Positions 61,188 through 64,000 of a DNA stretch of 64,000 nt are shown in pieces. The DNA is taken from assembly GCF_040954645.1 (NCBI RefSeq), contig NC_092813.1:18359235-18423234 (forward strand). Reading direction: 5' to 3'. Numbering within the stretch: position 1 is the first letter of the stretch; every line of letters begins with the position of its first letter. The notes under the pieces are model-generated. The model worked only from the letters and a program-made list of their open reading frames with translations, had not been told where the DNA came from and made no database searches. This DNA is from Diabrotica undecimpunctata. Lineage: Eukaryota > Arthropoda > Insecta > Coleoptera > Chrysomelidae. The position numbers were made by a program, and so were the translations under genes.

Positions 61188-61289
61188 GATAAGACGAGAA
61201 GAGATATTAATTAAGTAAAAGATTTTTAGACAAAAGCACCTAAAAGAGGATGTCGAAATAGAATCTTTGAAAATGCGAAAATTTGAATG

Positions 61290-63640
61290 CGTGTGAATCT
61301 AAACTGATAAAACATAATTTTGTTTTAGAAGAAAAATAAAACACATGATGCATCAACAAGTTTCCTGTAAAACGTAATTATAATGCAGTAAATTAGACCT
61401 AACGAAAAATAATTTCGTTTAAGATGGAAAGTAAAACACATGGAATGGCCCTAGTAAAAGTGGAGCTATTTTCTCTGAATCTGAACTGATGAAAAATAAT
61501 TTTGTTGAAGAAGGAAAATAAAACACATGGTGCAGCAACCAATTTCCTGTACAACGTAAATATAATACAGTGCATTTGACCTAACGAAAAATAATTTAGT
61601 TTTAGATAGAAAGTAAAACACGTGGAATAGCCCTAGGAAGAGTGAAGCTGTTTTGTCTCTGTTCTTTCAGGTCAAACTCGTATATTTAGCTAATACATAC
61701 TTATCTTATGATATTAATATAACAAGTTTCGTTTACAACTCAAATATAATAAAGTGAATCCGATCTGATGAAACTTGGAGCTGGTTTCTGTTTTGTAACA
61801 TTTTATAAAACTCGTATATTTAGTTCGATTTTATCTAATGGTGCGAATAAAAGGAGTTTTCTGTGCAAAATTAATATGATAGAGTGAAGCGGACATGACA
61901 AAAAATATTTATATTAAAGATGAAAAATAAAACACATGGTATAGCCCTAGTATAATTTGAGCTGTTTTCACTTTGTATTTTTAGGTAAAACTCGTATATT
62001 TAGCTGTTGTTTATTTTATGCTATAAATAGTTTTGTTTACCACGTACATAGAATAGAGTGAATCACACCTGACGAAAAATATTTTTGTTTTAGATGAAAA
62101 GTAAACATATTCTATAGGTCTAGTAAATTTGGAGCTGTTTTCTGTTGGTATCATTTGACAATACTCGTAAATTTAAATCTAGTTTGTCTGATGGTGCAAG
62201 TAGAAGGAGTTTTCTGTTCAACGTAAAGACAATACAGTGAATTGGACCTGACAAAAAATTATTTTGATTGAGAAGGAAAATACAACACATGGTATAGTCC
62301 TAGTGAAATTGGAGCTGTTTTTTCTTTGTTCTTTCACATAAAACTCGTATATTTAGCTGTTGTTTATCTTTATGATATAAATAAAACAAGTTTTGTTTAC
62401 CACGTAAGTATAATAGAGTGAATCAGACCTGACGAAAAATATTTTTGTTTTAGATGAAAAGTAAATACATTCTATAGGTCTAGTAAATTTGGAGCTGTTT
62501 TGTGTTGGTATTATTTGACAATACTCCTAAATTTAAAACGAGTTTGTCTGATGGTACAAATAGAGAGAGTTTAGTTTTCAACGTAAAAATAATACAGTGA
62601 ATTGGACCTGACAAAAAATTATTTTGTTTAAGAAGAAAATAAAACACATGGTATTGCCTCGGTAAAATTGAATCTATTTTCCCTTTGTTAGTTAAGGTGA
62701 AGCTCGTATATTTAGCTCGTATTTATCTTATGTTATAAATAGAACAAGTTTCCTGTACATGGTAAATATAATACAGTAAATCCAACCTAAAGAAATATAA
62801 TTTTGTATTAGAAGGAAAATAAAACACATGGTGCACCAACAAGTTTCCTGTACAACGTAAATATAATATAGTGAATTTGACCTTACGAAAAATAATTTTG
62901 TTTTAGATAAAAAAAAAACACATTCTATAGGTCTAGTAAATTAAGAACTGTTTTCTGTTGGTACCTTCCGACAGAACTCGTAAATTTAAATCAAGTTTGT
63001 CTGATCGTGCAAATAGAAGGAGTTTACGATTTAACGTAAACATAATACAGTGAATTAGACCTGACGAAAAATAGTTTTCATTTAGATGGAAAATAAAATA
63101 CATGGTGCATCAACAAGTTTCCTGTACAACGTAAATATGATACAGTGAATTTTACCTAACGAAAAAAGAATTTTGTTTTAGATGGAAAGTAAAACACACC
63201 GAATAGTCCTAGTAAAAGTGAGCTCTTTTCTCTAAATCTGAACTGGTGAAAAATTATTTTGTTTAGGAAGAAAAATAAAACACACGGTGTAGTCCTAGTA
63301 AAATTGAAGCTGTTTGCTCTTTGTTCTTTCAGGTAAAACTCGTATATTTAGCTGGTCGTTATCTTAAGTTATATATAGAACAAGTTTCGTTTACAACGAA
63401 AAAATAGTAGTGTGGATCTGAACTAATAAAACAAAATTTCTTTCTAAGAAGTAACATATAACACATTTTGTATCAACAAGTTTCCTGTAAAACGTAAACA
63501 TAATGCAGTAAATTAGACCTAACGAAAAATAGTTTTGATTTATATGGAAAATAAAACACATGCTGCTTCAACAAGTGTCCTCTATAAAGTTAATATAATA
63601 CAGTCAATTTTACCTACCGAAAAATAATTATTTTGTTTTA
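61290..63640. repeat. Degenerate tandem repeat, about 178-bp period
   Basis: Words such as AAACACATGG, CTCGTATATTTA, ACAAGTTTCCTGTA, ACGTAAATATAATACAGTGA, CCTGACGAAAAATA and TTTTGTTTTAGATG recur throughout. CTCGTATATTTA-type words lie near 61,677, 61,811, 61,990, 62,166, 62,346, 62,523, 62,703, 62,977 and 63,339, mostly 176-180 bp apart. The spacing of AAACACATGG also shows half-steps of about 90 bp, so the unit may itself be a diverged dimer. Units are much less alike than in the 691-bp array, indicating an old array without recent homogenisation. No relation between the two repeats was seen. No coding frame. Confidence 0.85.
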
Positions 63641-63654
63641 GAGTTTTAGATGAG

Positions 63655-64000
63655 TAAAGGGGCTAGGACAGTTCTGGCTATTTTCCCATGTTAAATCCCA
63701 TAAGAAATCGCTAAGGTCCATTCTGCTCGTTTTTGGCTCATTTCGTGGTGGGGGTAAAACAGCTCATCGGATCGCGACGTATGAGGTATTATTAAAACCG
63801 TACGTGCAACGGGTTTCGCGCAGCTATGGGTAACACTGTTTTGGCTACGGGGTGGTGGTGGTATGGCGAAGGAGGGGCGAGTGGGGCCGTCGACGGGTGC
63901 GGGGGGACGGGGGTACTCGAGGTGTCGTCGATACATGAAAATAGCGTTAATTCTTCTTCTTTTGTGAAAATCGTCCAAACGTGAAGATAGCGTGAATTCT
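63655..64000. other. GC-richer sequence at right edge
   Basis: Composition changes sharply to G-rich sequence (GGGGTGGTGGTGGTATGGCG, then GGGGGGACGGGGGTACTCGA near 63,900). A minus-strand frame of 95 codons (63,691-63,978, Pro/Arg-rich at its start) is open through it, but has no family recognised from the sequence. It may be a fragment of a repeated element or the edge of a gene-associated region that continues beyond the window. Confidence 0.35.

Overview
The window reads as insect nuclear DNA. It is strongly AT-rich, has no operons or bacterial-type genes, and carries the mobile elements typical of insect genomes: Tc1/mariner elements with TA target duplications, a piggyBac element with TTAA target duplications, and a Ty3/gypsy-type LTR element with a tRNA-Lys primer site. 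The order of insect cannot be told from the sequence. A beetle or another insect with a large, repeat-rich genome is a guess. No intact protein-coding gene is visible.

Region 1 (1 to about 37,300) is one head-to-tail satellite array that continues past the left edge. It holds about 55 copies of a monomer of about 691 bp. Monomers fall into two mixed classes, and the array contains nested segmental duplications: a five-monomer block repeated in tandem (about 5.6-12.5 kb), a block of about 9-10 kb repeated 12.74 kb downstream (11.8-21.6 kb and 24.6-33.7 kb) with the same two deleted monomers in both copies, and a freshly doubled monomer at 33.9-35.2 kb. The last monomer before the edge is the most diverged. 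Each monomer has a GC-rich core that can be drawn as a three-way junction. The 80-codon open frames in the monomers are broken by T-tract length changes and are probably not genes.

Region 2 (37.3-48.7 kb) is a transposon graveyard: a terminal-inverted-repeat element with a possible acidic terminal exon (37.5-38.5 kb), a possible SINE or LTR scrap (40.6-41.05 kb), a TA-flanked 650-bp MITE (41.3-42.0 kb), two transposase remnants without a complete frame (42.1-43.4 kb), a complete-length but dead Tc1-like element (43.45-44.88 kb), a transposase helix-turn-helix scrap, a long foldback, and a second dead Tc1-like element (45.98-47.62 kb). The two full-length transposases carry nonsense mutations and one changed catalytic acidic residue each.

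Region 3 (48.7-56.5 kb) is a deleted gypsy-type LTR retrotransposon. It has two near-identical LTRs of about 1 kb (TGTGA...TCACA), a tRNA-Lys primer binding site, and a gag-protease frame with a frame offset. Only the first end of pol remains, and reverse transcriptase and integrase are missing. Its 5' LTR is preceded by element-internal sequence, so a tandem LTR-internal array once existed. A third, older LTR lies inverted downstream between (AT)n tracts, making an inverted repeat of about 1.4-kb arms.

Region 4 (56.5-64 kb) holds a LINE C-terminal scrap, a piggyBac element with exact TTAA ends and a broken two-exon transposase (57.6-60.4 kb), a 121-bp duplication, a coiled-coil frame resembling LINE ORFs, a degenerate tandem repeat of about 178 bp (61.3-63.6 kb) and the start of a GC-rich stretch at the right edge.

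The elements do not form a pathway. The array, its duplication history and its repeated GC core are the part most likely to be undescribed.
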